Source: Streptomyces violaceusniger Tu 4113 (GTDB lineage: Bacteria; Actinomycetota; Actinomycetes; Streptomycetales; Streptomycetaceae). From it: a stretch of DNA of 64,000 nucleotides. Of the stretch, positions 51,984-60,109 are shown in pieces. The stretch covers positions 5,394,001-5,458,000 of the forward strand of contig NC_015957.1 in NCBI RefSeq assembly GCF_000147815.2, written 5' to 3'. How positions within the stretch are numbered: position 1 is the stretch's first letter; every line of letters begins with the position of its first letter. The position numbers and the translations under genes are program-made. Below the pieces are notes generated by a model that was not told where the DNA came from, searched no databases, and was given only the letters and a program-made list of their open reading frames with translations.

Positions 51984-53150
51984 ATGCCGACGATGATTGT
52001 CATCGGACATAGAGACGGTCTGGACCGGGCGCTGCGGCACCGAGGCTTGGACCCCTTCTATATCGTGCAGGCTCCGGCGAACACACCAGAGGGCCGACGC
52101 TTCAGGTGTGTTGCCGACATCGAGAATGCCCAGGAGATATTGCGCGCAGTGCTCTCCGCCCATCTTGACGATGTAGCGGGAGTGCTGACCGTCCATGAAA
52201 TGGGCGTCTTCGGGGCAGCTTATTTGCGGCAGCAGTTGGGCCTTCCCGGTAACACAGACTCGAAGGCAACTCTCTATTTCCGGGACAAGCACCTGCAGAA
52301 GAGCAAGTTGCCGCCGCAGGTCAAGCGAGCACGCTGCCGATATGTGCCCATCGGTACGTCCTTCACGGATCTTGCCAACGATCTGGGGGACGTCTTCGTG
52401 GTCAAGCCGGCGACCGGCGCCGGCGCCCTTCGCACGAGCATCGTCCGGTCCCCGTACGAGTACGCGCAGGCCGTGAAGCCGTTCTCCGGGCAGTCGGATG
52501 TCGAGATCGTCGCCGAGTCGTTCATAGACGCCTCGGAAGTCTATATAGACGGCATCTGGAAGAACGGCGACCTTCAATGGTCGTCCATGAGCCGCAACCA
52601 CATATCACCACTGAGTGCCGTACAGGGCGGCGTCCTGGCCGCCCACATATTGGACAGAAAGCGGTATTCGCCACTGTTCCAGCAAGCGGAGACGCTCGCC
52701 AGGCAGGCACTCACAAGCCTCGACGCACCGAATTGCGTGTTCCACCTGGAAGCGTTCACAGAAGACTCGGGACTGACTTTCGGTGAATGCGCCATCCGTC
52801 TCCCGGGTGCGCTCTCCCCTCAGGTCAATAAGCTGACATTCGGCGTCGATCTCTTCGACGTCGAAATCAGCCTCGCGCTCGGGGAAGAGGTGACCCAGCC
52901 GCTGCACGGCAGCGACCCGGATCGCTTCTACGGCTACATCCTTCTCCGTCGCCCGAAAAGCGGCAATCTGACGCAGAGAGATTTCGAACGCCACTTCACC
53001 TTCGATGAGATCCAGTATTCTTCGTCACCTGATGCCCCGGTCGGGCCGTATGGCCGCGTTGGACAGGCCATCGTATCCGACGAGGATGAGCTGAAGCTGC
53101 AGCGGACGATCGAGGAGATCGTGCGATTCAACGAGGCCGGCAGCGGATGA
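51984..53150 (+). CDS. ATP-grasp ligase, copy 1
   Basis: 388 aa ATP-grasp protein that would form an amide by acyl-phosphate activation of a carboxylate. N-terminal domain to about 95, ATP-binding lysine K141 in FVVKPATGAGALR, acidic SDVEIVAESF, and the metal-binding strand LTFGECAIRLPGAL. Closest type is the amino-acid ligase group (DdaF/BacD-like), not D-Ala ligase. ATG at 51984 after GGGGGAG. A near-duplicate lies in opposite orientation at 63106-64000. AT content is higher than in the catabolic genes to the left, suggesting a different origin. Likely builds a dipeptide-like bond in the cluster product. Confidence 0.85.
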   Translation: MPTMIVIGHRDGLDRALRHRGLDPFYIVQAPANTPEGRRFRCVADIENAQEILRAVLSAHLDDVAGVLTVHEMGVFGAAYLRQQLGLPGNTDSKATLYFRDKHLQKSKLPPQVKRARCRYVPIGTSFTDLANDLGDVFVVKPATGAGALRTSIVRSPYEYAQAVKPFSGQSDVEIVAESFIDASEVYIDGIWKNGDLQWSSMSRNHISPLSAVQGGVLAAHILDRKRYSPLFQQAETLARQALTSLDAPNCVFHLEAFTEDSGLTFGECAIRLPGALSPQVNKLTFGVDLFDVEISLALGEEVTQPLHGSDPDRFYGYILLRRPKSGNLTQRDFERHFTFDEIQYSSSPDAPVGPYGRVGQAIVSDEDELKLQRTIEEIVRFNEAGSG

Positions 53151-53161
53151 GAGGGAAGACC

Positions 53162-54019
53162 ATGGCAGACGAGCAGACCACCGCGCCGGACAGCACCGCC
53201 GTGCGGGTCGCTCTCTGGCGGGCGATGCATGTCCAGGTCGACCCGCCGCCGCATGTGCTCGACGACGAGATCGGCCTGCGGCTGGCGGCCCCCGACGACG
53301 GCTGGCGCCGCCGCCCCGACATGGATCCGCACACCACCAGCGGGTTCCGGGCGGCCATTGTGGCCCGCGCCCGTTTCATCGAGGACCTGGTCGCCGAGCA
53401 GGCCGACCGCGGCGTCACCCAGTACGTCACCCTGGGAGCCGGTCTGGACACCTTCGCCCAGCGCAGGCCGGAGGTCGCCTCCCGGCTGCAGCTCTTCGAG
53501 GTCGATCAGCCCGGCCCCCAGGAGTGGAAGCGCCACCGCCTGGTCGAGCTCGGCTACGGCATCCCCGACTGGCTGCACCTGGTGCCGGTCGACTTCGAGG
53601 CGAGCGAGTCCTGGCTGGAGCGGCTGACCGCTGCCGGCTTCGACTCCGGCCGACCGGCGGTCATCGTCTCCACCGGCGTCACCATGTACCTCACCGAAGA
53701 CGCCACCGCGGCCACCCTGCGTCAGATCGCCGGACTCGCACCCGGCTCGACACTCGCCATGACCTTCATGCTGCCGGCCGAGCTCCTCGATGACGCCGAT
53801 CGCCCTGGCCTCAAGGCGAGCAAGGAAGGCGCGCAAGCGGCCGGAACGCCGTTCATCAGCTTCTATACCCCACAGGACATGCTGGCCCTGGCCCGCGAAT
53901 CCGGTTTCCAGGACGCCCGGCACGTGCCGGGAGCCTCGCTCGCCGAGCGCTACTTCGCGGAACGCGCCGACGGCCTTCGTCCGTCCAGCGGCGAGGACCT
54001 GTTGCTGGCCACCACCTGA
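53162..54019 (+). CDS. SAM-dependent methyltransferase, LCM/TIGR00027-like
   Basis: 285 aa. SAM site QYVTLGAGLDTFAQR, acidic LQLFEVDQPGPQ, and VIVSTGVTMYLTEDAT define the leucine-carboxyl-methyltransferase-like family common in actinomycete clusters, where members O-methylate carboxylates or hydroxyls. ATG at 53162 (GAGGG 6 nt upstream) preferred; ATG 53147 overlaps the ATP-grasp stop and is possible. Co-transcribed with ATP-grasp copy 1. Confidence 0.88.
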   Translation: MADEQTTAPDSTAVRVALWRAMHVQVDPPPHVLDDEIGLRLAAPDDGWRRRPDMDPHTTSGFRAAIVARARFIEDLVAEQADRGVTQYVTLGAGLDTFAQRRPEVASRLQLFEVDQPGPQEWKRHRLVELGYGIPDWLHLVPVDFEASESWLERLTAAGFDSGRPAVIVSTGVTMYLTEDATAATLRQIAGLAPGSTLAMTFMLPAELLDDADRPGLKASKEGAQAAGTPFISFYTPQDMLALARESGFQDARHVPGASLAERYFAERADGLRPSSGEDLLLATT

Positions 54020-54054
54020 CTCCTCGTCAACACCACCTGGCGCCGCTGGTGGAA

Positions 54055-54546
54055 TCAGCGCGCCGCAACGAGCTTGCGGCGATAGCGCATACCGGCGCGC
54101 CCGGCCACGGTGACGTCCCCCATGGCGGTGAAGCCGTTACGTTCGAGCACAGTCTTCGAGGCCACGTTGTCGAGGGTGGTGACCGCGGTGAGGGTGGCGA
54201 GGCGGTACTCCGTGGCGGCCAGGCGGCACACTTCTTGCACCGCGGCAGTCGCCACTCCACGGCCCGCGGCGCGCTCGCCGATCCGGTAGCCGAGTTCGGC
54301 GTCGCCTTCCTCGACGTCCACGAGATTGACGCGGCCGGCCAACTCCCCCTGGTCGGCCATGACGACATGGAAGTGACACACTCCGGCGTCCTGCTCGGCG
54401 AGCCGCGCGCGGAGAAGGGAAGCGAACTCCGCAAAGTACGCGTCCCCGCGGTCGGAGATCGACCGAGCGAAGTACTCGCGGTTCTCGCGTTCGAAGGCCA
54501 GCAGAGCAGGCGCGTGGTCCGCCCGGAGCCGTTCCAACCTCAACAT
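54055..54546 (-). CDS. GNAT-family N-acetyltransferase (RimJ-like)
   Basis: 163 aa. GNAT fold: LRLERLRADHAPALLAFE, LAGRVNLVDVEEGDAELGYR, the acetyl-CoA loop AAGRGVATAAVQEV and ASKTVLERNGF. Acetylates an amine, either a protein N-terminus or a small molecule such as the cluster product (self-protection). ATG at 54546; the open frame upstream is intergenic. Orientation opposes its neighbours. Confidence 0.87.
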   Translation of the reverse strand: MLRLERLRADHAPALLAFERENREYFARSISDRGDAYFAEFASLLRARLAEQDAGVCHFHVVMADQGELAGRVNLVDVEEGDAELGYRIGERAAGRGVATAAVQEVCRLAATEYRLATLTAVTTLDNVASKTVLERNGFTAMGDVTVAGRAGMRYRRKLVAAR

Positions 54547-54823
54547 GCCCCAAAGCATACGTACCGTGGCCGCGTTCAGCCGCGGCCCGGGCGCGCCCGA
54601 GGAACAAACCACGTGGAAACCAGGCCAGTCCCGCCCCGCAGATCCAAGAGCGCGCTGTGCGGATATCGAGCCGCAGGACATTCGGTGGGGAATTCTCCCC
54701 GGGTGTCGGGCCCGGGAAAAGAAATCCGCAATCTGCTTGTGTATCACGCCTATCCCTCAAGTATGCGGGCCCAGTAGCCTGTTGTTCCTGACGCGACTGT
54801 CGTGCTTGGGAGGCTGAGAGCCA

Positions 54824-56605
54824 GTGATCGTACTCGGTTACAACGGATTCAGCAGAGGTGCGGAACTTTTCGGGCGTCTCTACGGGGCAACTGGTGTCGG
54901 CCGTAATCTCTTGGTGGGTCACGACGCCGCGGCGGCTCTGGTGATCGACGGCGAGTTGGTTGCGGCGGTCGAGGAGGAGCGGCTGAGCCGGGTCAAGAAG
55001 ACCTCCGATTTTCCGGCGGAAGCAATCGCGTGGTGTCTGAACTCGGCCGGCGTCGACATCGACCAGGTGGATGTTTTCGCTTTCCCCTGGCGGTTTTCTC
55101 CGACCGTGGCCGAGCAGATGATTTCGGAGATATGCGACTCCGACATGCCGGTCACGGCCAAGTTCGACGCGCTGCGCAGCACAGGCGAGCTCTACACCGA
55201 CATGCTCGGCCGCGACGCGGTGTACAACGACTTCGTCCAGCGCACCGGGTACGAGCTGGACCCCAACAAGCTCACCCTGGTGCCCCATCATCTGGCCCAT
55301 CTCATGTGCGGCGCCTACCTGGCCGGCGGGGGTGATGCCGCCTTCCTGGTGAGCGACGGCCGGGCGGAGACCCTGTCCGCCGTCATGGGCGAGCTGCGGA
55401 ACGGCGTGGTCCGCCTGTTCGACGAGAGCGCAGTCCCCATGACCAGCTCGCTCGGGGTGGCGTTCGGGAGGATCACTCGCTACCTGGGGTTCGTACCGAA
55501 CAACGACGAGTACAAGGTGATGGGCTTGGCGGCGTACGGCCCGCCGCCGCGCCACAACCCGCTGCTCGAACGCGTGGTGCGGCTGCACGAGAACGGCTCG
55601 TACACCATCTCCACACCCCGGGACATGGGGGCCTACTACGCGCTGTTCGACAGCCTGTTCGGCGGCGACAGCGAAAAGCGTGAGCAGTTCGACTTCCGCG
55701 TCAAGGTCGCCGGGCTCGCCCAGCACATGGTCGAGGCCATCACCGCTCATCAGCTGCGGACGCTGACCGCGGCCTCCAGCCTGGACACCCTGCTCTTCGA
55801 GGGCGGTCTGGCGCTCAACTGCGTGGCCAATACGAAGATGTTGGAGAGGTCGCCGTTCACCGGTATGGAGGTCAGCTTCGGTGCCAGCGACCCGGGGGTC
55901 GCCATGGGCGCGGCCGTGTACGCCGCCGGTCTCAGGAACCGGCCCGCCGACGCGGTCACCACCCCCTACCTGGGGCCTTCGTACGACGAGCGGCAGGTCC
56001 TGAACACCCTTGCGGAGTACGCGGACCGCGTCGAGTGGCAGGAGGAGCCCGACGCCGCTTCGGTCGCCGACAGGACGGCGGAGCTGCTGGCCGGGAAGAA
56101 CGTCGTGGGCTGGTTCCAGGGCCGGGCGGAGTTCGGACCGCGCGCCCTGGGCAACCGCAGCATTCTCGCCAATCCATCCTTCCCCGACATCAAGGACATC
56201 ATCAATCTCCGGGTGAAACACCGAGAGCCCTTCCGCCCGTTCGCGCCGGTCATCCTCGAATCCGAGGCCCCGCGCGTCTTCGAGATGGGCAAGAAGACCT
56301 CGTCCCCCTATATGACCTTCGTCTTCCCGGTGCGGAAGGAGTACCAGGAGCGGATCCCCGGTGCCTGTCACGTGGACGGCACGGCGCGGGCCCAGACGGT
56401 GAACGAGCGGCAGAATCCCGCGCTCGCTCGGCTGTTGCGCGCCTTCACGGCGCGGACGGATGTGCCCTGCCTCCTCAACACCTCGTTCAACGTGGCCGGT
56501 GAGCCCATCGTCTGCTCGCCGCGGGACGCGTTGGAGTGCTTCCTCGCCACCGAAATCGACTGCCTGGTCATCGACCGGTTCGTGGTCACCAAGAAGCAGA
56601 GCTGA
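54824..56605 (+). CDS. O-carbamoyltransferase (NodU/CmcH/TobZ family)
   Basis: 593 aa. Transfers the carbamoyl group of carbamoyl phosphate, via carbamoyl-AMP, to a hydroxyl. N-terminal Kae1-like domain with NLLVGHDAAAAL (H33) and the metal-binding HxxxH in VPHHLAHLMCG (H155, H159), SDGRAETLS, FEGGLALNCVANTK; C-terminal YrdC-like domain with WFQGRAEFGPRALGNRS and FRPFAPV, NTSFNVAGEPIV. GTG at 54824 with GGAGG 9 nt upstream. A carbamate on the product is therefore expected. Confidence 0.92.
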   Translation: MIVLGYNGFSRGAELFGRLYGATGVGRNLLVGHDAAAALVIDGELVAAVEEERLSRVKKTSDFPAEAIAWCLNSAGVDIDQVDVFAFPWRFSPTVAEQMISEICDSDMPVTAKFDALRSTGELYTDMLGRDAVYNDFVQRTGYELDPNKLTLVPHHLAHLMCGAYLAGGGDAAFLVSDGRAETLSAVMGELRNGVVRLFDESAVPMTSSLGVAFGRITRYLGFVPNNDEYKVMGLAAYGPPPRHNPLLERVVRLHENGSYTISTPRDMGAYYALFDSLFGGDSEKREQFDFRVKVAGLAQHMVEAITAHQLRTLTAASSLDTLLFEGGLALNCVANTKMLERSPFTGMEVSFGASDPGVAMGAAVYAAGLRNRPADAVTTPYLGPSYDERQVLNTLAEYADRVEWQEEPDAASVADRTAELLAGKNVVGWFQGRAEFGPRALGNRSILANPSFPDIKDIINLRVKHREPFRPFAPVILESEAPRVFEMGKKTSSPYMTFVFPVRKEYQERIPGACHVDGTARAQTVNERQNPALARLLRAFTARTDVPCLLNTSFNVAGEPIVCSPRDALECFLATEIDCLVIDRFVVTKKQS

Positions 56606-56612
56606 GCGGGCC

Positions 56613-56640
56613 GGCCCGCGGGAACTCCCTCCCGCGGGCC
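56613..56640. terminator. Bidirectional intrinsic terminator
   Basis: Perfect 11-bp arms GGCCCGCGGGA (56613-56623) and TCCCGCGGGCC (56630-56640) between the converging carbamoyltransferase and cupin genes. Confidence 0.85.
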
Positions 56641-56658
56641 GACCACCCCTTACGCCTT

Positions 56659-57123
56659 TCAGAGCTGAATGGGCTCGTTCGGTCCGCCCTTTGTCTCGAT
56701 GGTCAGGAACGACAGAACCTCATCGCCGATGTTTTTCAGGTCATGAAGGTGGTATCGCCCATCGGGACAACGGAAATGCCGAGACTGTCCTCGGGCATAG
56801 GAGATCTCCTGAGTGGTGCCATCGCCTGAGTGCTGGCGGGCCCGGCCGCTTGTGAGCGCTATCCAGAAGTAGTCCAGCACATGCCGATGGACGGGAATCC
56901 GCTCTCCTGGCTGAAGGGATGTCTCCCAGATACGCAGCGAATCGGTCTCCTTCACCAGCGACTGGCCGATCCAGCCGTTATGGGCATTGTTGTCGAATTC
57001 CTTCCGCAGTTCCGGACTCCAGCGAGCAAACGCTTCGGCCACTACCGTGCTCGACAGGGTGAGACCGGAGCGAGATTCATTACTCACGAATCGGATCCTT
57101 TCGGCTGAAACGATGTGGCTCAC
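56659..57123 (-). CDS. Cupin-domain protein
   Basis: 154 aa single cupin. PGERIPVHRHVLDYFWIAL supplies the first histidines and RYHLHDLKNIGDEVLSFLTI the second motif, so a metal site is plausible. GTG start at 57123 overlaps the aminotransferase-fusion stop (GTGA). The last gene of the minus-strand biosynthetic operon. Could be an isomerase, dioxygenase or binding protein; family alone does not decide. Confidence 0.8.
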   Translation of the reverse strand: MSHIVSAERIRFVSNESRSGLTLSSTVVAEAFARWSPELRKEFDNNAHNGWIGQSLVKETDSLRIWETSLQPGERIPVHRHVLDYFWIALTSGRARQHSGDGTTQEISYARGQSRHFRCPDGRYHLHDLKNIGDEVLSFLTIETKGGPNEPIQL

Positions 57124-59087
57124 ACGGCGGAGGAGAGCGCGTCGAGCAGGGCGGCGTTCGCACGCCGATCGCCGATGGTGATGCGGCAGGTGTCCGGGAT
57201 CGCGCGCCCGGTGTCGGCGACGACTATCCCCGCGTCCCGAAGCTGCTCCATGACGCGCTCGTGCTTGTGCAGTCTGACGAACAGGAAGTTGGTCTCGGAA
57301 GGGAACACCCGGTCCACCGCGGGGTGTTCGGCGAGCGCCGAGGCCATCCGGTCACGCTCGGCGCGGATGCGCCGAATGCCGTCGAGCACCGGCCGCGCGT
57401 TGGTCAGCCGATCCCGCACGGCGTGCTGGGAGGCGTTGGTGAACCCGAAGGGCACCTGCACCCGCCGCAGCGCTTCGACGATGCCGGGCCGGGCCAGGGC
57501 GATTCCGCACCGCGCGGCGGCGAGTCCCCATGCCTTGGAGAGTGTCCTGAGCACGATGAGGTTGCCGTGTTCCTCGACCAGCCCGGCGTACGAGGGCTTC
57601 TCGCTGAACTCGACATAGGCTTCGTCGATCACCACCAGCCCGCGGCCCCGGACCAGCAGGTCGTGTACCTGCTCCGGATCGAGCCTGGTCCCCACGGGGT
57701 TGTTGGGATCGCACAGGATGGTCACCCGTGGATCGGCCGCGAGGATGCGCTCGGTGTCGAGCCGGGACAGGTCGTCACCGCACAGCGGCACGTCGACCAC
57801 GGGCAGGCGCAGGAGGTGGGCGAAGTGGGCGTAGAGCGGAAAGGTGGGCGGCGTGACGCAGACGCGCTCGCCGGGTGACGCCAGCGCCGCCAGGAGCAGC
57901 ATGACACCATCGACCGCGCCGCTGGTGAAGAGCAGGTGATCCGCGCTCAGCGCAGCGACACCGGCGTGGCCGGGCAGCGTCGAGATCGTGGTGAGGTAGG
58001 TGTCGGCCAGCTCTGCCGTATCGAGGTGGGGATACTCGGCCGCGGTGCCCAGGAACGGACTGGTGTTGCTGGACAGGTCGATCGTGTCGAACCGCGGCAC
58101 ATGGCGGAAACGGGCCGGGCCCGGGACCGGTACGCCCGTGACGGGAGCAGCCGCGAACTCCGACAGCGCCTGCTCCGCTCCCTCGGCTGCCGGGGCCGCG
58201 AGGCCCGGGGCCCGCAGCCAGTGGTCGAGGGGGACGAACAGATCGGCTCCGAGCGGGCGCATGCGGTGGGCATCCCCCCGGCCGAGGTGGACCCACTCCA
58301 GGCCGGAGCTCCGGGCGTGGCGGTACAGCTCGTACAAGGTCGCGACGTGGAGGTTGTGCCGCGCGGCGGGATGGTCGTGGTCAATGGCGTGGGTGAGGTA
58401 GTAGAGCCCCCGGCCGTTGTGGGAGGTGGTGATGAGTCCGGCCTGGACGACGGTCTTCTCGCTACGGCGCACGAGCATCTCCGTGCGGTCCGCCAGCGCG
58501 CCGTGTGCGAGGGTGTCGAGGGCGTCGGCGTTGTACAGGTTGTCGTGGCCGCCGTGGCGCTCCGCCCGGCGCCGGTGGAGTTCCACGAAGGCGTCTTTCG
58601 CCCACGCATTCCCACCGAGCTCGGTCAGCGGGATCCGCTCCCAGGTGACGTCACAGGAGACCGCGTGGTGGTGGCGGCGGAGATCGTGGAGTCGCCCGGC
58701 GCCGACACGGGCCCGTAGGACCTCGTCCACCTCGCCGGGCAACCGGACGACACACTCGCTCTCGGTGGCGAGGGGCACGAGACCTGCCGCCCGCAGCGCG
58801 CCGGTGTCGTCACTGCGGCGCACGTTGGGCACCAGGATCTGGGCCACGTTCAGCTCATCGGCGCGGCGGGTCAGCTCATCGAGGGTGTGGGGGGCTGGGG
58901 CGGGGCTGGTCGGGTGGTACGGGGACCCGCCGCCCACCAGGGTGGGGCGCTCGAGCACGGCGGGGTCCAGGGCGGCGAACGCCTCCGCTTCCCCGCCTAG
59001 TTGGGCCAGGGAGCACACCGGCTCGCGGGCCCCGAGGGCAGCGGACAGCACCTGCTGAAGCGCGTCGATATCTGCGGACCTGCGCAT
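57120..59087 (-). CDS. Fusion: FemX/GNAT-like acyltransferase + HisC-like aminotransferase
   Basis: 655 aa, two enzymes in one chain. The N-terminal part (about 95-315) is Acetyltransf_6/FemABX-like: WAKDAFVELHRRRAERHGG, TVVQAGLITTSHNGRGLYYL, LYELYRHARSSGLEWVHLGR. The C-terminal part (about 330-655) is a fold-I PLP aminotransferase of the HisC/CobD type: LSSNTSPFLG, TSGAVDGVMLLLAA, CDPNNPVG, VIDEAYVEF and catalytic K518 in TLSKAWGLAAARCG. ATG at 59087 after GGAG. FemX-like domains in some antibiotic pathways transfer aminoacyl groups from tRNA; whether this one does is inference. I know of no described protein with this architecture. Confidence 0.85.
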   Translation of the reverse strand: MRRSADIDALQQVLSAALGAREPVCSLAQLGGEAEAFAALDPAVLERPTLVGGGSPYHPTSPAPAPHTLDELTRRADELNVAQILVPNVRRSDDTGALRAAGLVPLATESECVVRLPGEVDEVLRARVGAGRLHDLRRHHHAVSCDVTWERIPLTELGGNAWAKDAFVELHRRRAERHGGHDNLYNADALDTLAHGALADRTEMLVRRSEKTVVQAGLITTSHNGRGLYYLTHAIDHDHPAARHNLHVATLYELYRHARSSGLEWVHLGRGDAHRMRPLGADLFVPLDHWLRAPGLAAPAAEGAEQALSEFAAAPVTGVPVPGPARFRHVPRFDTIDLSSNTSPFLGTAAEYPHLDTAELADTYLTTISTLPGHAGVAALSADHLLFTSGAVDGVMLLLAALASPGERVCVTPPTFPLYAHFAHLLRLPVVDVPLCGDDLSRLDTERILAADPRVTILCDPNNPVGTRLDPEQVHDLLVRGRGLVVIDEAYVEFSEKPSYAGLVEEHGNLIVLRTLSKAWGLAAARCGIALARPGIVEALRRVQVPFGFTNASQHAVRDRLTNARPVLDGIRRIRAERDRMASALAEHPAVDRVFPSETNFLFVRLHKHERVMEQLRDAGIVVADTGRAIPDTCRITIGDRRANAALLDALSSAV

Positions 59088-59109
59088 GCTCGTTCTCCAC
59101 TCCTCTTCG

Positions 59110-60066
59110 TCACCGGGATGTCTCGGCTGCGTGCGCGTCGAGGTAGTCATCGATGCGGTCGCGGTACTCCTCGAAGAAGTCGGCCACGGTGCGGGCGATA
59201 CCGGTCTTCCAGCCGACGGAGCAGTCCCCGATCAGGTCGCGGCGGACGCCGTGGTCGAAGGTGGCCGTTTCCCGGCTGTAGTCGCCGCGGTCCAGTTGGA
59301 CCGGCACTCCGGTGAGCGCGGACATGTACTCCAGCAGATCGGTCATGCCGACCGCCTCGTCACCGCCCCAGTTCACGACCCGCGCGGGCGCCTGCGCCAC
59401 GTCCCACAACAGCGGTACCTGACGGACGACGTCATCGGTGTGCAGCAGGTCGCAGTAGTTCTGCCCCTCGCGGGGCACCGCGCAGGGCTGCCCCTTGCGC
59501 ATCTGGTTGAAGAGGATCATGGGCACACCACCGTGGCCGTACGGGCCGTAGGCGATGTTGAGGCGGGCTATCACCGTCGGCAGAGCGAGTGCTTCGGCCA
59601 GACCGCGCGCCACCCCTTCGGCGGTGATCTTGGCGATGGGGTAGGTCGGCAGCCACGGCGCCGCCCCGCCCAGCGGATCGCTCTCCCGGTACCGGTGGGT
59701 CCGATCGGCTCGGTTGTAGACCACCCCGGACGAGACGTACAGGAACGACTCGGCCGCGGCGCAGTGTGTCATCAACCGTGCGGTGCCGACGGCGTTGATG
59801 CGCGCGGTCTCCTCGAAGTCCTTGCCGTCGCCCCGGTGCACTGCCGAGTGCAGCACATGGGTGAAGTCGCGCGGCAAGCCCTCCAGGTCCTCGGTGGCCA
59901 TGTCCCAGACGGCGGTGTGGGCGCCCCGTTCCTGGAGGGCCTTGCGGGCGCTTTGGTCGCCGAACCGGCCCAGGCACCACACCTCGTTGTCGGTGGCGAG
60001 CGCTTCGGCGACGGGCCTGGCGACCTGTCCGGTCCCACCGGTGATGAGAATCTTCTTGCCTTGCAT
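59110..60066 (-). CDS. NAD-dependent epimerase/dehydratase
   Basis: 318 aa extended SDR. ILITGGTGQVARPV at the N-terminus, YVSSGVVYN, the catalytic YPIAK and RLNIAYGPYGHGG. The sequence type is that of nucleotide-sugar epimerases/dehydratases, though cluster members can act on other polyols or acyl substrates. Between the A-T-TE and the aminotransferase fusion on one transcript (43- and 22-bp gaps). Confidence 0.9.
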   Translation of the reverse strand: MQGKKILITGGTGQVARPVAEALATDNEVWCLGRFGDQSARKALQERGAHTAVWDMATEDLEGLPRDFTHVLHSAVHRGDGKDFEETARINAVGTARLMTHCAAAESFLYVSSGVVYNRADRTHRYRESDPLGGAAPWLPTYPIAKITAEGVARGLAEALALPTVIARLNIAYGPYGHGGVPMILFNQMRKGQPCAVPREGQNYCDLLHTDDVVRQVPLLWDVAQAPARVVNWGGDEAVGMTDLLEYMSALTGVPVQLDRGDYSRETATFDHGVRRDLIGDCSVGWKTGIARTVADFFEEYRDRIDDYLDAHAAETSR

Positions 60067-60109
60067 GATCGGCGGCTCCTGGTGGTGTCAGCGGTTGCCT
60101 TTGCCCGTC

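Noticed and set aside
54687..54700. GGGGA-AATT-like-TCCCC palindrome before the carbamoyltransferase
   Set aside because: Arms of only five bases, common by chance in this GC range; not reported as an operator.
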